This document shows, piece by piece, positions 33,262 through 44,276 of a stretch of DNA of 64,000 bases (positions are counted from its first letter, which is position 1; each line of letters begins with the position of its first letter). The notes below the pieces were generated by a model. That model was not told the origin of the DNA, ran no database searches, and saw only the letters and a list, made by a program, of their open reading frames with translations. A program made the position numbers and the translations under genes. Source of the DNA: Homalodisca vitripennis (Eukaryota; Arthropoda; Insecta; Hemiptera; Cicadellidae); contig NW_025777643.1 of the NCBI RefSeq assembly GCF_021130785.1, positions 23,419 through 87,418 on the forward strand, read 5' to 3'.

Positions 33262-35740
33262 CAGTAGAGTCCCGCCAATCCGAACTAATTGGGACCGAAC
33301 CTTGTTCGGATTGACGGGAAATTCGGACTAGGCGGATTTTTGTTAAATAGTACCATTTATCAACTTTCAAGTGCAATTTACGTGGTTTTAAAACAATTAA
33401 ATGCATACAACAATCAAATGCAATAAACAATAGTAAGTACGTATTAAACGTAATAATAATATTACAGCTTCCTGTCTTTGTACGGTAACATCGCGTGGTC
33501 GAAACTGAGTGCCATTGTTTGTGCGTAATGAATCTAGTAGAAGCCACCTGTCTGTGGTGGTGGTGGGCGGGGCGAGTTGGTCGGTGACCTTGAAACAGTG
33601 TGGCGCGCAAAACTATTGGACTGCCACTACCTCATCCCTATCCCCTCCACCACCCACCCCGGTGACGAGTGGCGAGACGACAGTTTAGTGCAATCTTCCA
33701 TACGCGCAGCACGTGCTCTTACTGTGTATTCTGTAGTTTGTGGTTTGCAGTTTTGTTTGTTCTTTGCTCTGCTCTGTGCGTATATCCGATATCATTATGG
33801 CTAGTAAACGTAAACACAACTCGTGTACGTTAAAAGAAAAACTCGAAGTTCTCAAAAGACTAGACAATGGTGAAAGTGCTACTCAACTTTCAATTGAATT
33901 TGGTGTCGGTAAAGCGACGATCAGTGACTGGAAAAAGAAGCGGGCAAAAATCGAACAATTTTGCTCTGTTACAAGTGAAAAAACTCTAGAAAAACGTCAA
34001 ACTACTACTGTGTCATCGTATGACAAACTCGATGAAGCACTTTACTTGTGGTTTTCTCAAGAGAGACAAAAAGGCATTCCCATTACCGGCCCTCTTATTA
34101 AAGAAAAGGCGCTTCTACTAAACATCCTTATGGGAGGCGATCCGTCATTTTCGGCTAGTTGCGGTTTTTTAGATCGGTGGAAAAAAAGGCACGGTATCAG
34201 GCAACTGACTGTAACTGGCGAAAAGATGTCTGCAGACAGCAACGCAGCCGCAGAGTATCTTCAGGAGTTCAAAGAAATTACATCCTCCTACTCACCCCAG
34301 CAAGTGTACAACGCTGATGAAACGGGGCTAAATTTCAAAGCGTTGCCAACAAAGAGCCTAGCTTCAAGAGAAGAAAAGTCCGCTCCAGGATTTAAAATGG
34401 ATAAGCAATGACTAACCGTATTAGCATGCAGCAACGCTTCCGCCACCAATAAGATACCTTTGATGGTTATCGGTAAATTAAAAAAACCTCGATGTTTTAA
34501 AAACATGAATATGAACGCTCTGCCGGTTTACTATAAAAACCAAAAGAAAGCTTGGATGGATCGTGCTTTGTTTCAAGAATGGTTTGAGAAACAATTTGTG
34601 CCCAACGTGAGAGCCTACAATGAAGAAAATGGACTGCCTGATAGAGCGTTGTTACTCATAGATAACGCTCCGTCCCATCCGGATGACTTAGAGCTGGTTA
34701 TTGGTGATATAAAAGCCATTTTTCTACCACCGAACGTTACTTCGATCATACAACCAATGGACCAAGGAGTTCTACAAGAGTTGAAGCAAAATTATCGGAA
34801 AAAGCTGCTCCGAAGCCTGCTTGAGGAAAATAAAGACCTCACAATTCTCCAAAAGCTTAAGAAAATCACGATCAAAGATGTAATTTTCTGGGTGGCAGAG
34901 GCTTGGGAGAACACAAGCGTAGGAGCTCTGCAGAAATCTTGGAAAAATCTTTGGCCTGATCTGCAGTTTGTTGAAGAGGTTGTTCCACCGGTAAATGAAT
35001 GCGAACTTCTTCCTCTTGTAAAAAAAATACCGGGATGCGAAAATGTAGAGAAGGAGTGTGTTGATGAGTGGACGGCTGTAGATGACAAAGGCTTCGAGGA
35101 GTACACAGACGAAGACATCGTGGCACAGGTGCAAGGAGTCCCAGCTGATGACTCATGTAGCAGTGAGGATGAGGGAGACGCCCAAACTACCGATATTGTT
35201 CCACACAGCGCAGCTGCAAGTGCCTTTGACCTCGCTCTACGCTACGTCGAGCAACATGCCGCTGCTACTCCCAATGACGTAATGTTCATTCGGCGTTGGC
35301 GAAACATTGCATCGTCCAGTCGTTTTAGTGTGTTGCGTCAAAAGAAGATCACTGACTTTAGGTCTTAAGAAAGTGTTGGGTTTTGCAGTGTTTTGTTTTA
35401 CGTTTTTATCCCTTATTGTGTCTAAGTTAAAGTACAAATTATTTGCTAAGCCTTGCGTAGGGGTTTGTACATTATAAATACAGTACAGTACAGTACTATG
35501 TTTCATTTATTAACAGTATAAATTCCGTACAATGTATGTATCATCTAACGTTTCAAATGTAATTTCAGTTTCTATATGTCAGTAAGTAAATGCTTTGAGA
35601 AATAAAACTTACGTTTTACTATAATAACTGGTTTTAATTTATTTTCCTGCCTTTTTAGCAATTTTATATTTTCTCCTAGCCCGTGTTCGGATTAGGCGGA
35701 TTTTCGGATTGGCGGGGTTCGGATCGGCGGGACTCTACTG
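33262..35740 (+). mobile_element. Tigger/pogo DNA transposon
   Basis: Terminal inverted repeats start CAGTAGAGTCCCGCC at both ends and continue with repeated ATCCGAA blocks. TA dinucleotides flank both ends (33260-33261, 35741-35742), as expected for the Tc1/mariner-pogo superfamily. The 2479-bp element encodes one transposase in the + direction, interrupted by a single in-frame TGA. Confidence 0.95.
33797..35368 (+). pseudogene. Tigger-like transposase with one in-frame stop
   Basis: ATG at 33797 starts MASKRKHNSCTLKEKLEVLK, a pogo/CENP-B-type helix-turn-helix (LSIEFGVGKATISDWKKKR). A CENP-B-type second DNA-binding domain follows (FLDRWKKRHGIRQLTVTGEK). Then comes the DDE_1 catalytic core with YNADETGLNFK, LLLIDNAPSHPD and TSIIQPMDQGV, each showing a catalytic Asp. 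An acidic tail ends at 35368. The only defect visible is TGA at 34409-34411, in frame, consistent with CGA to TGA. About 523 codons is a normal length for Tigger transposases. Likely inactive as it stands. Confidence 0.93.
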
Positions 35741-35742
35741 TA

Positions 35743-36700
35743 TACAGACAAATAGAAATAGACAAGAATGGTTATTCGCACATTATTTGGTACCACCATT
35801 TCCATCCAAATTACAGCTGTAAATAGATTTCCTAACCACTTTGACAGCTTCTTCTCCATTTCAAGCTTTAAAGGAACGACCTTCTTCGAATATTTGAGAA
35901 TAAAAACACTATTTTTAGTGTAGTCAGATGATGAATGGAGTATTGGTATCTATCCTCCTTGTTATCATTTAATGCTGGCAATATCACATATTAAAACAAA
36001 TAAATTTATCATGTATCCGTTCCTTGAAAATAAGATACAAGGTATTTATCAAATCAAAATTACATATCAATTTTCTTTTTTTTTACATATTTGGAGGAGA
36101 GCTAGTTTGATTAAATGTGTATTTGTTGACTTATCTCTAATACCATGTATCTATAAAACTAAAACTTTTCGGGAATTTAAAAAGGCCATTAAAATTAATT
36201 TAAAATTTTGTATTTTTTGTTTACTTTTTTATAGGTTACTGTAAAATTTACTTTAGTTTAATAATAAACATTATGAAGAAATATATTTTACTCAATAAAT
36301 GTGAGACTTTTTTACTTCCTGAAGAGATGTTCATTTATTTCAGATACTTGTTAGTCAAGTATAGCTGACAAATACAACTAATTGTTTATTCTTCCGTAAT
36401 TAGGTGTGAATTCTTTGTGTGATTTTGGGGGGTAATTTTTTATGATTTACTGAGTATTTTTGTGAACGTTCATAGACAGAGTTTAGTACATTTTTATTGT
36501 TTTATATTCTAAGAGCAAATTTTGTGTTCTTAACAAGTAGAAATTTGTTGACAAGAAAATTGGTGCTTAGTTTTTGATTAATTCATTCATTTGTGTTACA
36601 AATGTTTCAACATGGAGTTAACTGGAAAAATGAGACGTTATATAGAGAAGTGTTATAAATAAATTACAAGCTCACTGTATGTGCCTGACACTGTGTCTAG
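35743..36700 (+). other. intron with right arm of the 150-bp inverted repeat
   Basis: The arm is 35760-35914; the remainder is AT-rich with no coding signal. Confidence 0.6.
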
Positions 36701-36918
36701 GGAGGAGTGGTGCTGGAGGTGGTGGTAGCCAAGTACTGGGCTAACCTAGGCCACATGAACCTCAACTACTCGGTGGAGTTACACGGTTGCCGACCTGACA
36801 CTCCCGCAGTGACCATGCTGCACGCCGACGGCATCCATGAGATCGAGCTGTACAGTGGCCTGCAGAGTGAGGAGGTTTCTCCTTTCATACAGATCAAGAG
36901 CAGTGTCTCCGTCCTAAG
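36701..36918 (+). CDS. TPP2: TPP2 exon (VLEVVVAKYWANLG)
   Basis: Acceptor gtctag, donor gtaagt. Encodes GGVVLEVVVAKYWANLGHMN, SVELHGCRP and EVSPFIQIKSSVSVLR, matching family AIEFCIARWWASL...YTISFHG. It ends two bases into an Arg codon. Confidence 0.94.
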
Positions 36919-37997
36919 GTAAGTAAAACTAAGTGGCAGAAAACAAAGTTATGGGGTATTTTTCTTCATTGATGAGCGTTTGTGAATTCTGTCACTCTAG
37001 AAATGCCCTAGAAAATATGTAAAGAAGTTTGTATTTATAGCCATGGCAATTTATTCCGTTCTTATTTTTTTCTGCCATAGTTGATTTTGCTTTGTTTCCC
37101 TGATCAAACAATATATACATACACTGGTCTCAGAAAACTACTTCCATCAAAAGACAATGCAAATGGGTTGTATAACAGTTTTTAAATTTATAGTAAATGT
37201 TAGATAGCAAATTTTGTCTTTGATATTTACACTACAATACCGATCAAGCACTGCATACTTAATATTTGCTAAAATGTACAGTTAAAAGTATAATTTATTA
37301 AAAATTGTAACTTTTTCATCTGGATATTGTCTCACTCTGTGCTCAACAGCAGTTGTAGGACAGGTTGATATAAGGTGGTGTTACTATTAAGCTTACTGTG
37401 CTTTCAAGACTATACATATAAAAAAAAATTGAACAAATTGTTAAATTAATTAAACATATCCGGTTGTGCTGCCATAAACATTGTTTACATTAACCAGTTG
37501 ATTACATTTAACAGCCTTATTTTCCAACTTTGTCCAAGTAAATATAAGCTTGTTACTAACTTATAAAAGTATCTACTGTATTTTGATCAGTAGTTTTGAC
37601 CATATTTTGACACTCACGTTGTTCATAAATAAAACTAACTTTTAAAAAACATTGATTTTATCGGTAATAGGATATGGAAAATAATATTTTTTGTGTGGAA
37701 AAGTCAGGGAATTTCTTCAAGCCATTTGGCTAGGCACCCTGGTTACAACTCATTTACTAAATGATAATGGACTGTGAATTAAGCAATAGCTATTGGTGTA
37801 TCAAACATTTCAGTTGCACGTTTCTACACATTTATGTATCATTTTAAGTAATGGCAAGATAAAACGTAATGAAGGACTAGTGTTAGTTACCAAATATTTC
37901 TTTGGAAAAATAATGGGCAATAAAATCAAAATTAATGTCTGTTCATGGCCAATATTTGTTGTAAGAGAATTAAAAAAAATATTGTATGAATTTGCAG
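36919..37997 (+). other. intron, nothing recognised
   Basis: AT-rich sequence; no repeat or coding signal seen. Confidence 0.55.
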
Positions 37998-38232
37998 GCC
38001 AACAGAGGCCAAAGTCCTGGCTCTGGACAAACGCGATGTCATCCCTCCGAGCAGACAGATCTACCAGCTGTTGTTGACGTACACGTTTCATCTTAGCAAA
38101 AGTTTCGATGTGACACCAAACAGCTCTTTACTGAGTCACCTGCTCTACGAGTCTGAGTTTGAGTCCCAGCTCTGGATGTTGTTTGACTGCAACAAGCAGT
38201 TGTTGGCCTCTGGTGACGCCTATCCTAACAAG
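37998..38232 (+). CDS. TPP2: TPP2 exon ([16 protein letters not shown])
   Basis: Acceptor tttgcag, donor gtagtg. Encodes [43 protein letters not shown] and SGDAYPNK, a strongly conserved TPP2 stretch (family: LLYESEFDSQLWIIFD...SGDAYP). A 29-base piece recurs 166 bp downstream. Confidence 0.95.
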
Positions 38233-38299
38233 GTAGTGTTCTCATTTCATGTAGAGTAACTTCATGTGGTGATCTAACCTATTAGCGTAAGATTGTGAC

Positions 38300-38330
38300 A
38301 GTCACCTGCTCTACGAGTCTGAGTTTGAAA
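38300..38330 (+). repeat. short copied piece of TPP2 exon 37998-38232
   Basis: gtcacctgctctacgagtct and the next 8 bases repeat exon bases at about 38134-38162. The flanks do not match over a longer range. Confidence 0.75.
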
Positions 38331-38658
38331 CTATTTTGTCAATTAAATGCAAACTTCAGGAACTGGAATTGGTAGGAGATAATCACAACCATTTTAGAAG
38401 AAATCGTAATAATGTAGCAATAAGCCCCATACCTTGCAAGTTTTTAAAAAGAAACCAAAGTATATTGGATCCAAATTTTATAACAGAGAGTCATGTTTCC
38501 CAATTTCAAAGAATTTAAAATAATTATGCTTCCAAATATGTATGTATATTGCTGCTTGACCAATGTTAAGGTATCTTTAAATAGGAAATATCACCTTCTT
38601 GACTTAGCATTAGTAAGATTACAAAAAACTAGAAATAGTCATATATATATGAAGATTA
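38331..38658 (+). other. intron, possible old LINE debris
   Basis: No firm signal. Because a LINE tail resumes after the Helitron-like element, this stretch could be part of the same interrupted element. Confidence 0.3.
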
Positions 38659-39556
38659 AATCTATATATATAAATGGGAATGTTTGTTTGTATGTTCTGT
38701 TATAACTCTGGAACCAATGCACGAAACATCGTGAAATTTTGTACAGTGATTCTACACGTTCCTGGAAGTAACATAGGCATACTTTTAGAGAGGTATTTGG
38801 TCCAATTTTAATAGTTTATCTCATTAATTTTTTAATTATAAATTGTTGTTGATGTTGGTGTGTTTTATATTGGATCCGACAGACTGCGCTACGACACGTA
38901 ATACAAAGCGAACTGATACTTAACAGCTGATAATACTTTCAGCTGAAGTTCATCAAAGAGGCAGAAACATTTGTTTACATTTAAAATTTAAAACATTTTT
39001 ATTGTAAAGTGCTTGATCAGTAGTGTTTTTAAATTCAGATTGCATCAATGATCAATAAACTATTTAATTCAAAGAAAATACTATTAAACGCTATTATGAA
39101 AACAACCTCATTATACAAATCCGTGAATGTTTGCACATAAGGTAATCGAATTTGGTTACATCGAAGGTAAATGAAAAGAGCCGAAAGAAGACACTTTATG
39201 ATCGAAACTTGGTTTCTTTGATACATTTTCTTGAAGGCACACTCCTAAAATAATACTGGAAATATCTTAGACAGAAAATAATTTTAACAGACTGAATGTG
39301 ATTCTTTATAACCTAATTAGTTTACCGAGATTCATCCGTATACAGTAACTGTTCTAAATAACTTATCAACACCTAGCAAAAACCACGAAAGATAGAGGCA
39401 AGAATATGATACATACCTTCATAATGCGCCCAAGAGGCTCACGAAGGAACGACTGTCAATTATCTCAGCAATGTTTAGAATGTGATAAAAAAAGAATAAG
39501 TGAATATAGTGTACTGTTTTTCAACGGGAAATTGTGTGTGAAGCCGTGGGAAACTG
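38659..39556 (+). mobile_element. non-autonomous Helitron-like element
   Basis: Starts TCTATATATATAAATGGG followed by gtttgtttgtatgttctgtt, a 5' end common in arthropod Helitron-type repeats. It ends with a hairpin-like tgtgtgaagccgtgggaaa and CTGCTAGT, matching the CTRR(T) terminus of Helitrons. No Rep/helicase coding is present. Ends are assigned by motif resemblance only. Confidence 0.5.
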
Positions 39557-40010
39557 CTAGTTATCCAATAAACTGCCAAAGAATGCATGGGATATGTCCT
39601 TGACTTCACAGTTAAAAAAAGCAGTAGAAAGATGGTTGAAGGATAATATTTTTTACTCTATTACAAAATTTTTGCCTGTGATATTAGTACATGTTTTTAA
39701 TGTTTAAATTGTAATTATGTGCTTGTTTTATTTTAATAATTATATATTGTTTGTCATTGTAAATTGTATTAGTATTTTAATTTGAAATTACATTGTTGTC
39801 TTTTCTAAATGTGTTATATATAGAGCAAAGTTCATAATATATTTTAATTAGGCCATTGTTATTTTCTTATTGTTAATTTATGATTATTTCTTTTCTTAAA
39901 CAATATATAATTGTCATTGTTAGTAAAGATAAAAAAAATAATTATAAGCCTATGACTTAATCAATTACACTGTTTGTGTTAAAAGACAATAAAAATTCTT
40001 GATAAGACAA
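39557..40010 (+). mobile_element. LINE 3' fragment, + strand
   Basis: Encodes KLPKNAWDMSLTSQLKKAVE then RWLKDNIFYSITKFL (about 39570-39665), the ORF2 C-terminal pattern seen in LINEs A, B and D ('SWLLxNPFYSLKEF'). AATAAA near 39989 and a short tail follow. It is the only LINE piece here in TPP2-sense orientation. Confidence 0.65.
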
Positions 40011-40055
40011 TAGTGCTATGTTAGTCATACTTAGGACGTTTTGCATTTGTTTCAG

Positions 40056-40185
40056 TATAATGTGAAGTTGGAGAAAGGAGACTACACTATACGACACCAA
40101 ATCAGACACGAGAAGAAAGATCTGCTGGAGAAACTGACTGACTTGCCCATTCTCCTGTCACACAAAACTCGCCACTCCGATCACT
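40056..40185 (+). CDS. TPP2: TPP2 exon (LEKGDYTIRHQIRHE), frame-broken by one A
   Basis: Acceptor ttcag, donor gtaagt. Encodes YNVKLEKGDYTIRHQIRHEK and LTDLPILLSHK. After the A-run at 40164-40167 the frame that matches the family and splices into VDAYGSQSQ is one base over. The plain frame would meet the next exon out of phase. So one A appears surplus, probably a sequencing error. Confidence 0.9.
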
Positions 40186-40323
40186 GTAAGTTGTCTTCCC
40201 TGTAAATGGTCACAATTAAAAATAAATAGTTGACAATTTAATTTAATTATTTTGTTTTAAATTCTTAAACAATGAAATTACAATATTAAACTGATAATAG
40301 TATTGTGAATGACTGTTTTGAAG

Positions 40324-40442
40324 GTAGATGCATATGGGAGCCAGTCTCAGGCCCTGATTGGTGGCAAGAAGCTAACCTCCGCCATTTTGCCAACCGGAAA
40401 GTACACTCTACCGATCTACATTGCTCCTCTCCCTTCTGACAA
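40324..40442 (+). CDS. TPP2: TPP2 exon (VDAYGSQSQALIGGKK)
   Basis: Acceptor tttgaag, donor gtaaga. Encodes VDAYGSQSQALIGGKKLTSA, LPTGKYTLPIYIAPLPSDK, matching family LDIHENHSFALLGKKK...YNQPFFVTSLPDDK. It ends two bases into a Lys codon. Confidence 0.92.
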
Positions 40443-40964
40443 GTAAGAACTCACTTGTTGTACTTTTCCAGTTTAGTGCTCCATTAACCACTTATCACAG
40501 TACTGTGTTAAACATTATTAAATATTTTTCAACGTTACCATGGGCTTAAATAAAATAATTTATGTATTACAATTTAAAAAAGTTATATACATAAATATGT
40601 AAAACATGGTAAATTAACAATAAAAATAATATATTTGAGTTGTTAAGGGTTGCTGATTATTTTGCTGTGAACTATTTTTTTCCAAATGTTACATTTTAAG
40701 GTATCTACATTTTTTACAATTTTTTATGTGAATAATTAAATATTCACAAAAAATACAATACAGAAAGTGGATGAACATGGTTTGTTACACTGAAATATTT
40801 CTTGCTTTCCACGTGTTACAATAAAACCTACATTGTAGTCTGTTTTATCAGCTAAAACAGTAGCTCTGTCAACCAAACACAATAAAATTTAATTTTTGGT
40901 GAGAGATTTACCAAACCATTGTGTAGTTTTGTAGTTAACTTGGATTTGTACAAGGCGATTAGGT
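40443..40964 (+). other. intron before the satellite, nothing recognised
   Basis: AT-rich; no coding signal. Confidence 0.55.
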
Positions 40965-43930
40965 TCAGCAATATTGAGTGGCTGGTGGGTTAAAGTTGAG
41001 TCTTGTTAGTTACTCAGAGTATGTGCAACATCAGCAATATTGAGCAGCTGGTAGGTTAAAGTTGAGTCTTGTTAGTTACTCAGAGTATGTGCAACATCAG
41101 CAATATTGAGTGGCTGGTAGGTTAAAGTTGAGTCTTGTTATTTCTCAGAATGTGCAACATCAGCAATATTGAGTGGCTGGTAGGTTAAATTTGAGTCTTG
41201 TTAGTTGCTCAGAGTATGTGCAACATCAGCAATATTGAGTGGCTTGTAGGTTAAAGTTGAGTCTTGTTAGTTGCTCAGAGTATGTGCAACATCAGCAATA
41301 TTGAGTGGCTGGTAGGTTAAATTTGAGTCTTGTTAGTTGCTCAGAATATGTGCAACATCAGCAATATTGAGTGGCTTGTAGGTTAAAGTTGAGTCTTGTT
41401 AGTTGCTCAGAGTATGTGCAACATCAGCAATATTGATTGGCTGGTAGGTTAAAGTTGAGTCTTGTTAGTTACTCAGAGTATGTGCAACATCAGCAATATT
41501 GAGTGGCTTGTTGGTTAAAGTTGAGTCTTGTTAGTTGCTCAGAGCATGTGCAACATCAGCAATATTGAGTGGTTGTTAGGTTAAAGTTGAGTCTTGTTAG
41601 TTGCTCAGAGTATGTGCAACATCAGCAATATTGAGTGGCTTGTAGGTTAAAGTTGAGTCTTGTTAGTTGCTCAGAGTATGTGCAACATCAGCAATATTGA
41701 GTGGCTGTTAGGTTAAAGTTGAGTCTTGTTAGTTGCTCAGAGTATGTGCAACATCAGCAATATTGAGTGGCTTGTAGGTTAAAGTTGAGTCTTGTTAGTT
41801 GCTCAGAGTATGTGCAACATCAGCAATATTGAGTGGCTGTTAGGTTAAAGTTGAGTCTTGTTAGTTACTCAGAGTATGTGCAACATCAGCAATATTGAGT
41901 GGCTGGTAGGTTAAAGTTGAGTCTTGTTAGTTACTCAGAGTATGTGCAACATCAGCAATATTGAGTGGCTGGTAGGTTAAAGTTGAGTCTTGTTAGTTGC
42001 TCAGAGCATGTGCAACATCAGCAATATTGAGTGGTTGTTAGGTTAAAGTTGAGTCTTGTTAGTTGCTCAGAGTATGTGCAACATCAGCAATATTGAGTGG
42101 CTTGTAGGTTAAAGTTGAGTCTTGTTAGTTGCTCAGAGTATGTGCAACATCAGCAATATTGAGTGGCTGTTAGGTTAAAGTTGAGTCTTGTTAGTTACTC
42201 AGAGTATGTGCAACATCAGCAACATTGAGTGGCTGGTAGGTTAAAGTTGAGTCTTGTTAGTTACTCAGAGTATGTGCAACATTAGCAATATTGAGTGGCT
42301 TGTAGGTTAAAGTTGAGTCTTGTTAGTTGCTCAGAGTATGTGCAACATCAGCAATATTGAGTGGCTGGTAGGTTAAAGTTGAGTCTTGTTAGTTGCTCAG
42401 AGTATGTGGAACATCAGCAATATTGATTGGCTGGTAGGTTAAAGTTGAGTCTTGTTAGTTACTCAGAGTATGTGCAACATCAGCAATATTGAGTGGCTTG
42501 TTGGTTAAAGTTGAGTCTTGTTAGTTGCTCAGAGCATGTGCAACATCAGCAATATTGAGTGGCTTGTAGGTTAAAGTTGAGTCTTGTTAGTTGCTCAGAG
42601 TATGTGCAACATCAGCAATATTGAGTGGCTTGTAGGTTAAAGTTGAGTCTTGTTAGTTGCTCAGAGTATGTGCAACATCAGCAATATTGAGTGGCTGTTA
42701 GGTTAAAGTTGAGTCTTGTTAGTTGCTCAGAGTATGTGCAACATCAGCAATATTGAGTGGCTTGTAGGTTAAAGTTGAGTCTTGTTAGTTGCTCAGAGTA
42801 TGTGCAACATCAGCAATATTGAGTGGCTGTTAGGTTAAAGTTGAGTCTTGTTAGTTACTCAGAGTATGTGCAACATCAGCAATATTGAGTGGCTGGTAGG
42901 TTAAAGTTGAGTCTTGTTAGTTACTCAGAGTATGTGCAACATCAGCAATATTGAGTGGCTGGTAGGTTAAAGTTGAGTCTTGTTAGTTGCTCAGAGCATG
43001 TGCAACATCAGCAATATTGAGTGGTTGTTAGGTTAAAGTTGAGTCTTGTTAGTTGCTCAGAGTATGTGCAACATCAGCAATATTGAGTGGCTTGTAGGTT
43101 AAAGTTGAGTCTTGTTAGTTGCTCAGAGTATGTGCAACATCAGCAATATTGAGTGGCTGTTAGGTTAAAGTTGAGTCTTGTTAGTTACTCAGAGTATGTG
43201 CAACATCAGCAACATTGAGTGGCTGGTAGGTTAAAGTTGAGTCTTGTTAGTTACTCAGAGTATGTGCAACATTAGCAATATTGAGTGGCTTGTAGGTTAA
43301 AGTTGAGTCTTGTTAGTTGCTCAGAGTATGTGCAACATCAGCAATATTGAGTGGCTGGTAGGTTAAAGTTGAGTCTTGTTAGTTGCTCAGAGTATGTGGA
43401 ACATCAGCAATATTGATTGGCTGGTAGGTTAAAGTTGAGTCTTGTTAGTTACTCAGAGTATGTGCAACATCAGCAATATTGAGTGGCTTGTTGGTTAAAG
43501 TTGAGTCTTGTTAGTTGCTCAGAGCATGTGCAACATCAGCAATATTGAGTGGTTGTTAGGTTAAAGTTGAGTCTTGTTAGTTGCTCAGAGTATGTGCAAC
43601 ATCAGCAATATTGAGTGGCTTGTAGGTTAAAGTTGAGTCTTTGTTAGTTGCTCAGAGTATGTGCAACATCAGCAATATTGAGTGGCTGTTAGGTTAAAGT
43701 TGAGTCTTGTTAGTTACTCAGAGTATGTGCAACATCAGCAATATTGAGTGGCTGGTAGGTTAAAGTTGAGTCTTGTTAGTTGCTCAGAGTATGTGCAACA
43801 TCAGCAATATTGAGTGGCTTGTAGGTTAAAGTTGAGTCTTGTTAGTTGCTCAGAGTATGTGCAACATCAGCAATATTGAGTGGCTTGTAGGTTAAAGTTG
43901 AGTCTTGTTAGTTACTCAGAGTATGTTGCA
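40965..43930 (+). repeat. 66-bp satellite, about 45 copies, with 990-bp higher-order units
   Basis: The monomer CAGCAATATTGAGTGGCTGG...CTCAGAGTATGTGCAACAT is 66 bp (first copies at 40966 and 41032). Variant monomers repeat every 15 units: attgattgg at 41432, 42422 and 43412, and ggaacatc and cttgttgg variants at the same 990-bp spacing. A one-base length change occurs near 43642. No frame stays open across a monomer. It lies inside a TPP2 intron. Confidence 0.95.
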
Positions 43931-43997
43931 ACAGTATGCTGAGAGCATCATATGAAACGGAATATACAGATATAAAAATCTTAATGGCTGGATAAAG

Positions 43998-44112
43998 ATC
44001 TTAATTTATGAACAAACACTCCAATAATTAAGAAATTTTATTTTTGTGAGGCGTTTCATGTCCAATGAACACATCATCAGACCCACATAACTGAAATAAA
44101 TTTTATATACAT
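43998..44112 (-). mobile_element. Penelope-like element 3' end fragment
   Basis: Resembles 50935-51020 of the larger Penelope-like copy (shared caaacactccaata, tttttgtgaggc, gaacacatc, acccacataactgaaata), same orientation. It adjoins the end of the satellite. Confidence 0.65.
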
Positions 44113-44124
44113 ACTGAAAATATG

Positions 44125-44165
44125 AGTGTATATATATATATAGTGAATATATATATATATATAAT
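44125..44165 (+). repeat. (AT)n microsatellite
   Basis: Interrupted (TA)n tracts. Confidence 0.8.
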
Positions 44166-44198
44166 TTAAATAAAGAGTCCATCAAGTAAAAAAAATTT

Positions 44199-44276
44199 TG
44201 CTCCACCAGGAATTGAACCCGGATAACTCACTTACCTGGAAAGCATGCTATTACTACACCACAGAGCCCTTACTTT
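44199..44276 (-). repeat. tRNA-like SINE head
   Basis: Minus strand: GCTCTGTGGTGTAGTAATAG (box A-like) and CCGGGTTCAATTCCTGG (box B), spaced as in a tRNA. It resembles the copy at 20391-20462. Probably a SINE and not a working tRNA. Confidence 0.5.

Noticed and set aside
34772..35156. Several minus-strand frames opposite the Tigger transposase
   Set aside because: Shadows of the transposase frame; low-complexity Ser/Phe/Leu composition.
40965..43930. CRISPR-like repeat array
   Set aside because: Monomers are 66 bp head to tail with no unique spacers, in an intron of a eukaryotic gene; it is a satellite.
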